Shown here piece by piece: positions 37,852-50,191 of a stretch of 64,000 nucleotides of DNA. Origin of the DNA: Homalodisca vitripennis (Eukaryota > Arthropoda > Insecta > Hemiptera > Cicadellidae). A program made the translations under genes and the position numbers. The stretch spans positions 68,638,501 through 68,702,500 of the forward strand of contig NC_060215.1 of the NCBI RefSeq assembly GCF_021130785.1, in the 5' to 3' direction. The notes beneath the pieces are model-generated. The model had not been told where the DNA came from. It saw only the letters and a list, made by a program, of their open reading frames with translations, and searched no databases. The number at the start of each line of letters is the position of its first letter. The first letter of the stretch is position 1.

Positions 37852-39872
37852 CTGCAATAATTTAATCAGTATTTGTTGAGGCACACAGATAATTAACTAC
37901 AGAAAATGGTTGTTATAGTTTATTTCCCTTGTCTGTAATAAAAAAAAATTGAACTAGTTCATTGCTGTACTTTTTTATCAGCATATTCAATATTAGATTT
38001 ACTTTAACAATATTAGTTAAACTGGATATTGTTCTAAAACTCCAAAAAAAGATTATTAGAATAATGAAAAACTTGAAATAAATTATAGAGTTAAATACCT
38101 TGTTAAAGAGCATGGGATTTGTACAGTGTATATATGAATAAATATATATATAGTATAAAATATATATATATAAAAAAATAACATCCCTTTCATGTTAAGT
38201 GTGAGCCATAGGTATGATACAAGATGTGGTATTACAATAGATAAACATAGACTACAGTTTTATGAGAAAAACATTAATTACATAGGAAATGAATTTTTTA
38301 TTAAAATTACATTTACAATGTCACCAGAGAAATGAGTAGTTTCTTTGTTTTTATAGTAATTTGTTGATTTTTATGATTCTAGGTTAAGCTGAGCTTTCTA
38401 TAAACTACAACATAAAAATTCGTGTTTTTATATTTGTTGTTTTGTGTGTAAATTGAATTACTGCTGTTAATGACTTATTTGTTGATTACTGAAAAATATT
38501 ATTGTTATTGCTTTAGTTTTATAGTTTAAATTGTTACTTTTTTATTATTTATAACATTGTTAACTTGTTTTGTATTTTTATTAATTAATCTGTGTTATGG
38601 CTAAAGCTGCAAAATTGGGACAATTGTGATTACATTGACTATAGATAGGCTTGGATAGTTTATTACAGTAACCTCTTCTAGTTTATAAGCATTTTATTAT
38701 TTAAGTCATCTTTATGACGCTATTTGATGTATACAAAACGTGTATTCAATGAACAAAGAGATTTGATGAATTAAACCCTTTTAAAACGATAATTTTCCAC
38801 CTAAAAAAAAACTATTTATTTTTTACTAAAATTGTAATGGCTTATGAAAAAGTTGTACCTTCTACACTCACAAAAATATTCAATTGAATTTTCCAAACCA
38901 GTTATTTGTTTAAACTAGGAAACAAATTAAAATGTTAATACTTTGGTGTTCTACAGAAAATACTTTTTTACTGACCTAAAAACAATATTTTTTTGCAAAA
39001 ATGTATTTTTTGTTTCAGACAAATTTGGAAGATATTAAAAAAATTACAATCGTAATGCTTACACACTTTTAATTTACGAGGTACTTTATTCGAAAGTTGC
39101 AAGTTATTTGAGCATTTTCCACAAAACTTTACTTAAATATGAATGAAAATAATAAAACTCTGAATTGTTTATGAAAATGTTAACAAGAGTAACTGACTTT
39201 TCTTTGTTCGAATGTCTCTTCATTTTAAAACATGATAATTCAATATAAATACGCTAAATAATATTGTTAACAAATTTAATATAACTGCATACAGCTGGTT
39301 AATAGGTTTCATTTTCAACAATATGTGAGGGCCGCCGGCTGTCAGTCAGGATAACCAAGCATTTCCAACTACTTGATTTTATTTTCCTCGCATTTCTAAC
39401 CTCAAACGAAGTTTAATGGTGTCCAATCACCATGAAACAGCAAAAAGACAGCACATGTTTTATTTACTTGTTCCATAAAACGTTAGATGTGTTAGATGTT
39501 TTGAGTGATTCTTTTGTGTATGTGAGCCTTGTTTGAATATTTTAAATCAACCAAGATTCCAAAAAGGGTGATAGAAAAGTAACATCAGTCTTCTTATATG
39601 TCTTTGTGGCTGAAGATAATTTAATTTAAATCAAAACCGGTCTCACAACTATAAAATAAAAACTGTTTAGGTGAGTAATCTTTTATCTAATAACAAATGT
39701 AAAAACACATAATTGTCAAATACAGTACTAAAATAAATATAGAATATCAAGACTATTAAATGTTAAACTGATAATTAATTCTAAAAACATATTTAGGTAA
39801 CAAAACATTAAGCATTAACTGGACGACATGTGATGCCAGCCTGACAGCCATTATGACATGACATATAATGCT

Positions 39873-39909
<37 letters not shown>

Positions 39910-39967
39910 AATGAAAAAACAATTGAATCTCAGAATCTAGGAGATCTACTAATAACAAATATCTTAC
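37852..39967 (-). other. dia intron 6
   Basis: 2.1-kb GT-AG intron with no recognised insertion. It contains AT microsatellite stretches around 38141-38175 and, near its 5' end, the 34-base poly(T) run. Confidence 0.85.
39875..39908. repeat. poly(T) run of 34
   Basis: On the dia strand this is an A34 tract, 60 bases downstream of the exon 6 donor. Confidence 0.9.
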
Positions 39968-40132
39968 GTAAAAGTCATCCTTGAACATCTTAAGATCAGT
40001 AAAGAACTCATTTAATGTATACTTCTGTTTATCAAACACATAGTATTCAGCAAGGTCACTGTAGAGGGCTTCCATATTCTGAAACATATTCTGCAGCAAA
40101 GCACATTGTTGTCTTGCATCTATCACAAAGTT
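39968..40132 (-). CDS. dia: diaphanous formin, FH2 exon 6 of 9 (C-terminal FH2 helix)
   Basis: This exon is 165 bp (55 codons), phase 0/0, with acceptor cactataaccag and donor TAC|gtaaga. The translation starts NFVIDARQQCALLQNM and includes MEALYSDLAEYYVFD and EFFTDLKMFKDDFY. This matches the end of Dia FH2 domains ('xFxxDAxxxxxxLxxMxxNMExLYxxLGEYFxFDxxxxxxEEFFxDLxxFxxxF'). Joined to the next exon it reads DDFY/QAHKQN with no gap relative to other Dia proteins, so no exon is missing between them. A run of 34 T on the plus strand (A on the transcribed strand) begins 60 bases beyond the donor and is intronic. Confidence 0.94.
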
Positions 40133-41761
40133 CTGGTTATAGTGTCAAGGAATATAAGCAAATATTGGCAGCTCTTTTATGTTCTAAGGAATAAGCCGCA
40201 CAGTAATATGTAATAAACACATAAAATGATAACCAAGTACATATGAAAACACAATACATATGCTCTGTAGAAGTCAGTGATAATGAAACATGATCAAACT
40301 ACATTAAACGATTATTCTATTATTCCAAAGCACATCTACTACGAAAAAATCTGTGCTCTGTGTCATGTGTTCTTCAGAATTGCTTGTAGAATACAAAAAT
40401 AATTTACCACCATCCCATGATTATCTTCTTACCCAACATCAAATGAACCTTCATCAAATAAAAAATTTAGGATTTCAATTCCTGATACTGACTTAATTGA
40501 GCTTTGTGTACAATGTAACCAACACAGGAGCATACAACACATTGTGACCAGGCCTTAACACATTAAATCTCATGCACTGTTAAATATAATACAATATAAA
40601 TTAGTGTGTAGTTATGTTTTACGTATGTACTTTATCAAAAATTATAATTTGCAACATGCATAAATAGTGCCGAGCCAATATGTCATTTGTGAGACACTAT
40701 GTTATGTTTGTTTTTTTATTCTCTTTAAACCCTTTAGATCCAACATCTGCATAATCTTACATTTTAGGAACATGATTAAAAAACCAATGTCTGAATGACT
40801 AAACGTTTAAAAAACATATATATATATATATATATATAATGTTATCATTCAGATCCCCAGACATTTCAAAAAATACATTCTAAACTTATACATTTTTAAA
40901 ACTCCACACGTACTTAGTATTGATTTGCATGAAAAATAAAAATCCTTTCAATTAAACATGGTATGAAATGTAGAAAGACAATTAATGATCATTATTAGTA
41001 GTAATAAAAGTTTAGGGTTCTTAGGTTCTTTGTTTGGGATTTTTTAAATGTTTCTTTTAGTACAGTTTTTGAAAACACAATAAGATAATATAAGATTTAT
41101 TTTTCCATCTTTTAAGCTGTTTTGGGTATATACAGTATAATTTTTATGAAAACAATTTTGAGTAAAACAAATAGATGGATATTAGCAAACAAATTACAAA
41201 GGTATTATTTTTTAATAATTTTATAAACATTTCTGAAAATGGCATTTGGATTTGGATATGTCTTAAAACCCTAGGAACTTTTAAGAAATATTTCAAAAAG
41301 TGTTTTGGTACTAAAAGGGTTCATAGCTTGTGGTACCTTCAATGTTCATAAGACAGTAATTTAAAATGTAATAAACAAGTGATGAGAATTGAGGCTCGTT
41401 GTGATGTGATAGTGGTGGCTGGGTAATTGTTCACTAGCTGCTACAGAGTCCATCATATCAACAGTGTGTGCTCAGTTTGTAAAATAATTTTTTCATGACT
41501 GGGAATAGATATTTCCCTGTCAAGTTCACAGTTACATTTCCCTGTGTTGTAAAATTTTTAACCAGAGTAGCATACACAATTTGTATTAAATTCTTAAACA
41601 TTTTTACAGAATTATAAACTTAGTTTTCATTGAATTTTAATTAGATTAAATGTTTTAAGTAAGTGACTAAACAAAAATTGTAACTGAACAGTAAACAGCT
41701 TTCAAGAAAAATAAGTTGATTCTCTAATCTAGTTATTTTTAAAGTTGTTTCTTAAGGATAC
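40133..41761 (-). other. dia intron 5
   Basis: 1.6-kb intron containing a TA microsatellite (about 40816-40838) and a possible MITE (40727-41322). Nothing else seen. Confidence 0.85.
40727..41322. mobile_element. possible MITE with AACCCTTT ends
   Basis: The left end reads aaccctttagatccaa after a TTAA-like flank, and the complement of the right end reads gaacccttttagtaccaa. The ends match over about 15 positions with a one-base gap. No ORF inside. The right flank is TTCA rather than TTAA. Confidence 0.35.
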
Positions 41762-42016
41762 ACCCATTACTTTACTGAAGAGATCGTTTTCACTTTGTGG
41801 TGTTTTGTTGTTATTAAGATCAGTCTCAAGATTGCGTACGTTAGTTTCCATCTGTCTCAAAGCCTTTTGGATGATGTCAGTGGAGACTCGTGCTGCTCGG
41901 TCGATGTGGGGCAAATCGTCCGCAAAATTCAGTAAGTCTGGGAATTTGCGCTCTACTGTGTCTGCTATATAGTGTAACAAAGTTGTCTTGTTCTCAATAT
42001 CTTTTGTGCTGGAAAG
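41762..42016 (-). CDS. dia: diaphanous formin, FH2 exon 5 of 9
   Basis: This exon is 255 bp (85 codons), phase 0/0. The acceptor is gatgtttcag; the donor is GGT|gtatcc. A GG|gtgtat donor is also possible, but only the first keeps phase with the next exon. It encodes LSSTKDIENKTTLLHYIAD, followed by a helix with FPDLLNFADDLPHIDRAARV and a coiled stretch ending DLFSKVMG. It aligns with the Dia FH2 region 'xDTKSxDxKxTLLHFLAExxExxxPDxLxFxDExxHVxxASRVS', including the LLH turn and the D-L-P-H acidic loop. No lesion is seen. The plus-strand ORF over the same bases is a shadow. Confidence 0.94.
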
Positions 42017-42656
42017 CTGAAACATCACAATAAATACATTAATAAGCTGTTTGGATTAAATTACTGTTATTGGAGAGTGTCTATTGTACTCAAATTAAGT
42101 ATCATCCATAAACTAATTTGCACTAATTGCACAATATGTTAACATATGGAAGAGAATGTGACTTGTATATTTGTGTGAGAGTCCTGAAGTGACTGTACAC
42201 AAACCACTGTTGACGTTGCCAGTCTTGATATTTTATAAAAATGTATTTTACAATATTATATCCTTGATAGTCTTGCAAATCCAGTTATGACATAGATCTA
42301 GCATATTTCTTAAAGACTTGTTAGCAATTTCACAAAATTGTACTAAACTTATTTGAAATTTCATAATAAATAATCAAATAATGACCAGAGAAAAATAAAT
42401 ATCTTCAATTGCAAAAATACTTTCTGCTTTTAAATATGGAAAGCAAATTGATTAACTGTAACAATTACAAATAGACAAACATTAGATAAACATTAAAACA
42501 GTTATTATGGTTGTAATTTTATTTTTTGCTATAGACTTTTATGTCCTCAAAGCGCCATAAGAAGCTGACTCAACTGTGCTAGGATCCTGAAAGGTTTGGT
42601 AATATTAACAAATGTAGAACTAATATACAAAGGGATTTTGATAATTACTTGTATAG

Positions 42657-42660
<4 letters not shown>

Positions 42661-42690
<30 letters not shown>
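42661..42690. repeat. (AT)15 microsatellite at insertion site
   Basis: Thirty bases of perfect AT directly abut the left end of the composite, and a shorter TA run (46289-46306) abuts the right end. Confidence 0.9.
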
Positions 42691-42691
<1 letters not shown>

Positions 42692-42694
<3 letters not shown>

Positions 42695-43141
42695 GGTGTA
42701 TATTATGTATGGAAACACCCAAATATATCCTTTAATAATTTAAATATAAATTTGAAACCTCTTACAATCGTGATAGAGATTGGGCATCTACTTTTTGGAA
42801 CAATGTTTTGTTATGTCACACCAACGGGGGACGTCCTGCCGAGGGTATCGTGAATATTCTTAATGGAAGCCTATAACCTTGTGATACATAATTTTAAAGG
42901 TAATAGCTTACTGAATTGAATGCCACAAACCGCATCTCAAAGGAATTATTCTATCAGAAAATAGAGCATTTTTAGTATTGAAAATTTACTGATGTTCAAC
43001 ACATGTAATTTTAACATGGTTCTTGCCACAAAATGTGTTACACTAATTTTTTAGCATTTTTTAAATGTTCAATTAAAATAAAATAAACAATTTATTTTTA
43101 AGCTGGTTTCATTAGTACAAATTTACCAGTTTTTATTACAA
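42692..43141 (+). repeat. left terminal inverted repeat of copy A (about 450 bp)
   Basis: Its reverse complement occurs as the outer end of copy B up to 46288, and its inner part (42809-43141) recurs inverted at 44631-44965. TIRs this long are unusual for Tc1/mariner elements. Confidence 0.8.
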
Positions 43142-43447
43142 TGAATAAAACTTATGAGTCACTTTTCTCTGATTACTTATGAATCTGTACTTGGTGTTTT
43201 CCAGTCAGCAGAAGGTTTAAAGAGACAAAGGTCACTAGCCTATGAGAAACATTATTGTGTTATTAATCATCTGGTCTACAGGTTTCAGTTTGTTGAGCAT
43301 GGAGCTTTCACTAGACAGGTCTAAGCTTGGGAATTACAAATGGACAAAGGTCATATCATTCCTGTCGAGTTAATCAGTGTCTCTGAAGCATTGCTGTCAA
43401 CAAGTTATCTAATTACAGTAGTTCAGTTTTTATTTGGCATTTTAATG

Positions 43448-44567
43448 GAATTGTCTGAAAGAGAACGAATTACTCTGTTCATGATGCGAGGATATGGCGA
43501 TCGTCAAAGATCCTTATCGGGAAGTTTGTAATTTGTTTAATGACACTTTCCCAGAAAGGAATCCCATAAGTGTTTTCAACAATATCAAAAACTATTGAGC
43601 GTTTTGAAATGACAGGGAGTGTACGTAATCGGCCAAAGTCGGGTAGGATACAATCTGCAACAGATGAAGAACATGCACTAGATGTTTTGCAAACATTTAT
43701 TGAAAGACCCACATACATCGCTCAGAAAAGCTGCACAGGCAACATGATATGCACCCTATGTCTGTGAGTAAAGATTTTTGAAAATTAATAAATACAAAAC
43801 CATTTAAAGTTCATTTAGTCTCCAACAGTTAAGTGAGGATGATTACGACAGAAGAGTTGAGTTTTGTGAACTTGTGATGCGCAAATGTGATGACAATAGA
43901 GATTTTCTGACCAACATACTATTTTCTGATGAGGCAACTTTTTTCCTAAATGGCAATGTTAACAGGCACAATTGCCGTTACTGGGCTAGTGAAAACCCAC
44001 ATTGGATTACTGAGTCCCATTCACAGCAACCACAAAAACTGAACGTTATGGTGTGGAATTTTAGGTAACAAAATTGTTGGACCCTTTTTCATCAATGGAA
44101 ATTTAAATGCCGAACTTTACTACAATATGCTCCAAAATGAAATAATCCCAGCTATTCAAATTGCATCAGGAGAATACTTTGATAATGTATGGTTTCAGCA
44201 GGATGGTGCTCCACCCCATTATGGGAGACAGGTAAGAGAGTATTTGGATTTAAGGTTTCCTCATAAATGGATTGGCCGAAGAGGAGAAATCGAATGGCTT
44301 CCAAGATTCTCCGGATTTGTCACCAATCGATTATTTCCTATGGGTCATTTAAAATCCAATGTTTATAGAAGAAAGCCTCATAATTTGGAAGACCTAAGAA
44401 ACAGGATTATAGAGGAGATTGCTTTGATAACTGAAGAAATGTTAGGCAACTCTGTTCGAATCATTTTACACAAGATTGGCTCATTGTCAAACCGTAGAAG
44501 GAACACAGTTCGAACAATTGCTTTGACACCAAATGCAGGTAAAACGTTTGTTGTAAGACTTTTCTAA
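43448..44567 (+). pseudogene. copy A transposase, IS630/Tc1/mariner type (broken)
   Basis: Begins MELSERERITLFMMRGYGDR (N-terminal HTH) and has later TISKTIERFEMTGSV, the first catalytic region ILFSDEATFFLNGNVN, and the second VWFQQDGAPPHYG. The third acidic region appears as SPDLSPIDYFLW only in another frame, because one base is inserted before it and compensated after it. After frame correction about 41 residues separate the second and third acids, a DD41D-like spacing. Several further indels (for example an extra C near 43512) make it inactive. Confidence 0.75.
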
Positions 44568-44630
44568 CAGCATACATTATTTTTTATTTGTAATAAGAAA
44601 TCAATAACATAAGTATTTCCATAATTGTAC

Positions 44631-44965
44631 TGTAATAAAAACTGGCAAATTTGTGGTAATAGAACCAGCTTAAAATGAAATTTTTTTGTTTTATTTAATT
44701 GAACATTTAAAAAAATGCTAAAAAATTAGTGTAACACATTTTGTGGCAAGAACCATGTTTAAAATTACATTGTTGAACATCAGTAAATTTTCAATACTAA
44801 AAATGCTCTATTTTCTGATAGAATAATTCCCTTGAGATGCGGTTTTGTGGCATTCAATTCAGTAAGCTATTACCTTTAAAAATTATGTATCACAAGGTAT
44901 AGGCTTCCATTAAGAAATATTCACGATACCCTCGGCAGGACGTCCCCCGTTGGTGTGACATAACA
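44631..44965 (-). repeat. right TIR of copy A, truncated at the copy B junction
   Basis: Reverse complement of 42809-43141. The junction taaca/actca at about 44965/44966 switches directly to the coding sequence of copy B, with at most one base of shared sequence. Confidence 0.8.
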
Positions 44966-45635
44966 ACTCAGTAATCCAATGTGGGTTTTCACTAGCCCAG
45001 TAACGGCAATTGTGCCTGTTAACATTGCCATTTAGGAAAAAAGTTTCCTCATCAGAAAATAGTATGTTGGTCAGAAAATCTCTATTGTCATCACATTTGC
45101 GCATCACAAGTTCACAAAACTCAACTCTTCTGTCGTAATCATCCTCACTTAACTGTTGGACTAAATGAACTTTAAATGGTTTGTATTTATTAATTTTCAA
45201 AATCTTACTCACAGACATAGGGTGCATATCATGTTGCTGTGCAGCTTTTCTGAGCGATGTATGTGGGTCTTCAATAAATGTTTGCAAAACATCTAGTGCA
45301 TGTTCTTCATCTGTTGCAGATTGTATCCTACCCGACTTTGGGCCGATTACGTACACTCCCTGTCATTTCAAAAACGCTCAATAGTTTTTGATATTGTTGA
45401 AAACACTTATGGGATTCCTTTCTGGGAAAGTGTCATTAAACAAATTACAAACTTCCCGATAAGATCTTTGACGATCGCCATATCCTCGCATCATGAACAG
45501 AGTAATTCGTTCTCTTTCAGACAATTCCATTAAAATGCCAAATAAAAACTGAACTACTGTAATTAGATAACTTGTTGACAGCAATGCTTCAGAGACACTG
45601 ATTAACTCGACAGGAATGATATGACCTTTGTCCAT
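44966..45635 (-). pseudogene. copy B transposase, 3'-truncated
   Basis: The minus-strand copy matches copy A from its start (MELSERER at about 45530) through HTH, linker and first catalytic region (ILFSDEETFFLNGNVN), then is cut at the junction so the second and third acids are lost. It lacks the extra C and other indels of copy A, and its linker frame (RKAAQQHDMHPMSVSKILKI) is better preserved. It has its own break at NPISVFNNIKNY, shared with copy A. Confidence 0.75.
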
Positions 45636-47505
45636 TTGTAATTCCCAAGCTTAGACCTGTCTAGTGAAAGCTCCATGCTCAACAAACTGAAACCTGTAGA
45701 CCAGATGATTAATAACACAATAATGTTTCTCATAGGCTAGTGACCTTTGTCTCTTTAAACCTTCCTGCTGACTGGAAAACACCAAGTACAGATTCATAAG
45801 TAATCAGAGAAAGTGACTCATAAGTTTTATTCATTGTAATAAAAACTGGTAAATTTGTACTAATGAAACCAGCTTAAAAATAAATTGTTTATTTTATTTT
45901 AATTGAACATTTAAAAAAATGCTAAAAAATTAGTGTAACACATTTTGTGGCAAGAACCATGTTAAAATTACATTGTTGAACATCAGTAAATTTTCAATAC
46001 TAAAAATGCTCTATTTTCTGATAGATAATTCCTTTGAGATGCGGTTTTTGTGGCATTCAATTTCCAGTAAGCTATTACCTTTAAAATTATGTATCACAAG
46101 GTATAGGCTTCCATTAAGAATATTCACGATACCCTCGGCAGGACGTCCCCCGTTGGTGTGACATAACAAAACATTGTTCCAAAAAATAGATGCCCAATCT
46201 CTATCACGATTGTAAGAGGTTTTTCAAATTTATATTTAAATTATTAAAGGATATATTTGGGTGTTTCCAGACATAATATACACCCCTGTATATATATATA
46301 TATATAAGAAGATTTCCATCATGTACCAAGATATATTTCCAGTTACAGACATCTTAAGAGAAACTGATACCAATTTTCAGCCAATTGGATCAATGTTTTA
46401 AAACCTGTACTCATCATAGCACACTAAAGTATAGCATCCACACCTTCTAATTCATTTTCAAAACTAAAATGTTAGCTTCCACAGTCAAAAGTTATGTTTT
46501 AGCAGTGCCAAATTTTTTACAGTAAATTCTCATAAATTTTAGTGTTTTCCCTTTATTTGACACTACTACTATAATCTGAAAGTTTGTTTATATTAATTGT
46601 GTTTATAAAGTGTTGTGTAGATTTTTACTGGAAAGGCATGCACAATTGTGTATAATCTTTTAGCCTTATAAGTAATTTTATACTTATTGCATTTAGTATT
46701 CCAATGTTCAGTAATAATGAGTGATAATCTGCATGAAAATACAGAGCAAGGAAGTTATGTAAGGTATGCCACAAGAGACAATGCCAAGAAAGAGAATGTA
46801 AGTTGGCAAGAAATATTATAAGTAGCCACATATAATATAATATAATGGTAAATTTTCCAAAAAAGCCATTTATTGCAAAACATACTTCAAAGACGTTCAT
46901 CTTTGTTGGTATTTTATATGCAATTCAATTAATTTGTATTACTATATTTTATACTAACAATAAAAGCAACACATTTTTACTGCAATATAAAATACTATAC
47001 TAGTATTGTCTAAAAATACAAATGTATTTTCACTTTATTATACCTATTAGTACAGACTACAAACAAGTTATTTAATACATTAATATGTATAAAAAACATT
47101 AAAAATAAACAGGCCCATTGTATTGTACGAAAGTCCAATATTTCAATCTGAAAATGCATATGAATACAACAGACAACATCCTGTGAGATCTCATGTTCTT
47201 CTAGTCTCAATAGTTTCAGTGAGTCTGTCAGAATTCAGCACATATACATAACATGTTTAGTTATGCTCTTGGACCACTTTGCCAAAAATTTATCTCTAAA
47301 CCACAGGTGTCAGGCCAGTTGGCCTGATGTGACAACTAAAGTGTTAATTAAGTAAAGAGGGAAAAGGAGGTTATTTTATTTACACACACATTAGTAGAAA
47401 ACCACATTACAACTATAAGAACTGGATTATGGGTATTACATACATCAATAAACAATTTATTCCGACAAGAAATGTAATGAAAGAAATTTGTTTGAATGTA
47501 CAAAC

Positions 47506-47658
47506 CTTAGGTAGAAAACTGATTTCGAACCCAAATGCCTGTCCATTTCTAGAACCACTATTCATAACATTGCCCAGAAGCAAAATAAGTTCTAGCATCT
47601 GGGCAAATTTCTTGCTTTGTTTCACTTCCTCACAGGCAGCAGTTGCAGCAACAATATC
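47506..47658 (-). CDS. dia: diaphanous formin, FH2 exon 4 of 9 (GN-x-MN-x-GSRN motif)
   Basis: This exon is 153 bp (51 codons), phase 0/0, with acceptor gagtttttcag and donor AAG|gtttgt. It carries the signature of all FH2 domains: LLLGNVMNSGSRNGQAFGF, corresponding to the family pattern LLxGNxMNxGSRNxxxxGF, preceded by DIVAATAACEEVKQSKKF. This helix bundle contributes to the FH2 post region that receives the lasso of the partner subunit and so to dimer formation. The exon lies between a 5.5-kb intron on each side. The upstream intron holds a decayed transposase with a nested MITE and a LINE fragment; the downstream one holds the palindromic composite. Confidence 0.95.
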
Positions 47659-48397
47659 CTGAAAAACTCAAAGATGGAGAATTAAGTCCCAAACAAACAG
47701 CTGAAAAATTACAACTTTGTCTAAATTCACTTGGTATTATATCACCAGATTGCATTTGCCTAGCGTTGTAAGATTCAACTTTTTACTACTGAATCATAGA
47801 AAGCCAAAAGGAAATGTTATTACCAATTCTTTCAGATTTAATTTAATATACCTCAAAAAAATGTCTTACAATTTAATTAAAATCTTTTACACTTGTCTTA
47901 AGAGTAAGAGAGTTTGCAAATCTATATGAAAAGTATTTAATATAATATGTAATCTATTTGACTTTTCAAGATATACTGGTTTATTAGAATTGTGCTGTGT
48001 AGACATGTTTGGTTCTAATCTCAACAGTTCCTCTTTTACTCAAAACTGTGATGTTATTTACTTGTTTTTGCACATTTGGTAGAAATGGAATAATTAATGC
48101 AACTCCCTTATTGAAAGCTAATTAAATAATAAAGCTGACACTTGGCACGTGTGTTTTTAAGTACCATTTTGAAATTTGGCCACTGCAGCACTGAAGTCAT
48201 GTGTCCCATGCATGCACCCTGTGTACATTAGACTACTATTACTGCAGCAAGCGATCATGTTTGCGTTTTTTTAATTTCTATTCAAATTGCCTCTGCCTAC
48301 TGAGAATCCCACAGTCTGTCAAATACATGTTGTTGATTATTTTCTTACAAAAACTGTGCTTAGAAATTCAAAACAAGGAAACTGATTAAAGGGATCG

Positions 48398-48435
48398 TTT
48401 TGCTGCATGTCGATGGCCATTGACATGCAGCAAAA
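48398..48435. repeat. 38-bp near-perfect palindrome
   Basis: The arms TTTTGCTGCATGTC and GACATGCAGCAAAA enclose ATGGCCAT, itself palindromic, with a single mismatched pair. GC-richer than its surroundings. Could extrude as a cruciform; no function is evident. Confidence 0.8.
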
Positions 48436-50191
48436 TGAACTTTAGATCTTATCACATCACATGGCCGGGAACACTTTGATCATCCTCCATACAACTTTGA
48501 TCTAGTGACCACTGACTACTATGTGTTTTATTTTTTTTTCAACTGAAGAAACATCTTGGAGGTTATCGTACCTTAGTGACGATAATAATGTCAAAATAAG
48601 GGTGTTGCAGTGGTTGTTAAATCTGGTGGCAAACTTCAATAACAATGGCAGACAAAAGCTTGTTATATACAGATGTTAACAACCAAATCAACATTTAAAC
48701 AATAAGCTTACTTAATTAAACATTAATTTACTCTTAATATGTTACTGGTTTTGAGAGCATAATATTATAAACAATGAATACCCTAATAAGTAAATAAGTG
48801 AAAACGAAAAAGCCTACATTAATATTTGTTTGATTAATTATCGATATGATACATTTCCAATGATCTTCCCCATTAAAAAAATATTTAAAGCTGAAATCTA
48901 AAGTTTGTGATAACAGTTAAATTAGTAAATGACAAGAGAATACCAGCTTCTATGGTTCAGGTCTTAATCACAGTCTGATGTCTGTGTCACTTCCTGTGCT
49001 CCATGTACAATTCTTGGTACTTTAATAACATTTTTAATTTGTTGCTATCAAAGCTGATTTGGCAGTTTGATTGAAAAGTGCCAAAATCTGGTACTCTTTT
49101 TCGTTGTTATTAACATAAAAACTGGATTTAATGTTTGCACATTATATGTTTTATATGTCTAAATGCAGAAATAAAAACCTAAATTTAATGTACCTGCCTT
49201 TATTGTCACTCTACTGGTTAGTTTGTGGTTTACTTTCAAACTCGGGTATTTATACTTCATGATCCAATAGTAGTTATTTTACGTATGAATTGGCATTTGC
49301 ACTAACAACTAAAAATCAGAAAACTTTAAAATGATACTTATTTTGCACAGCTTATAGAAGAAGTTTGTAATAACTAATTTTAAAAAATTTACAAATTTGC
49401 TATGGTTATTGTTAAAGTTTATTTGAAAATATGCTTCGCATTGCAAATTCAATGGCAAACTTCATTACATCTGGAGTAGATTGTCCGTGATCTTTCCCTA
49501 GATGTTTTATAGTTTCCCACTTTAGGTGTAAAACCCCAATATGTTTTATGTTGACTAACAGATTTCATAGTAAGGTCTTAAGGTCTGTTATTGGTACATC
49601 CTTTTGTCTGTTGCTAACCTACCACTCATCTGTCACATTTTCAATCATATCTATAATGAATTGGTATCTGGCCATAACTCTTATCACCATTAGCTTGACA
49701 AGTTCCTTTGTAAATTACATAGCTGTTCAGACCAAATTATCTACTATTCAATGCACCAAAACATTCTTTAGTTTTAAAATTGTACAAAATAAAAGCGTTG
49801 TAAATTTTGTATAGAAAAAGAACTAGTGGCAGTAAATTGTTGTCTCGCATTTCTAGTGCAGATTGCTGATAGCAATATCTTACTGCCTCATACTTTCAGT
49901 GTACATTCTACGGTGGCAATATAACACACCACATGCAATGGGTTAAATACACAACTGAGAGTAAAACATACTGTTCAGTTAGATGTTTGATTAAAAATGA
50001 ACAATTAATTATTAAGACATGCAAAACTTAAAAATAATGCATTGATGTAAATATTGATTAAAATTACATTTATTAATCTAATTAAAAATACTGAACTTGA
50101 TTTTTAAAAACACTTGAGAAGAATTTGCTCATCAACAAACATTTTTAGCAGACTCCCAAACATTAAGGTAATAATTTATTTTGTGAAAATA

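Larger units (their letters stand above)
42692..46288. mobile_element. palindromic composite of two Tc1/mariner-like elements
   Basis: Both outer ends start CAGGG(G)TGTATATTATGT next to TA. Bases 42692-44015 and 44966-46288 are near-identical reverse complements of about 1.32 kb each. Copy A (plus) is nearly complete, with a 450-bp left TIR, a transposase region and an inverted right TIR at 44631-44965. That right TIR breaks off short of its outer ~117 bases, exactly where copy B (minus) begins in mid-transposase. The unit thus ends in two left TIRs. It is flanked by TA microsatellite, consistent with TA-targeted insertion. Confidence 0.85.
42017..47505 (-). other. dia intron 4
   Basis: 5.5-kb GT-AG intron dominated by the 3.6-kb palindromic transposon composite. 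The flanks (42017-42660 and 46310-47505) show no gene; a short imperfect palindrome TCAGGCCAgtTGGCCTGA lies at 47310-47327. Confidence 0.85.

Noticed and set aside
37523..37879. 118-codon plus-strand ORF
   Set aside because: Shadow of the dia DAD exon on the opposite strand.
42596..42853. 85-codon ORF with Ile-Tyr repeats
   Set aside because: It reads through the AT microsatellite and the TIR of the composite.
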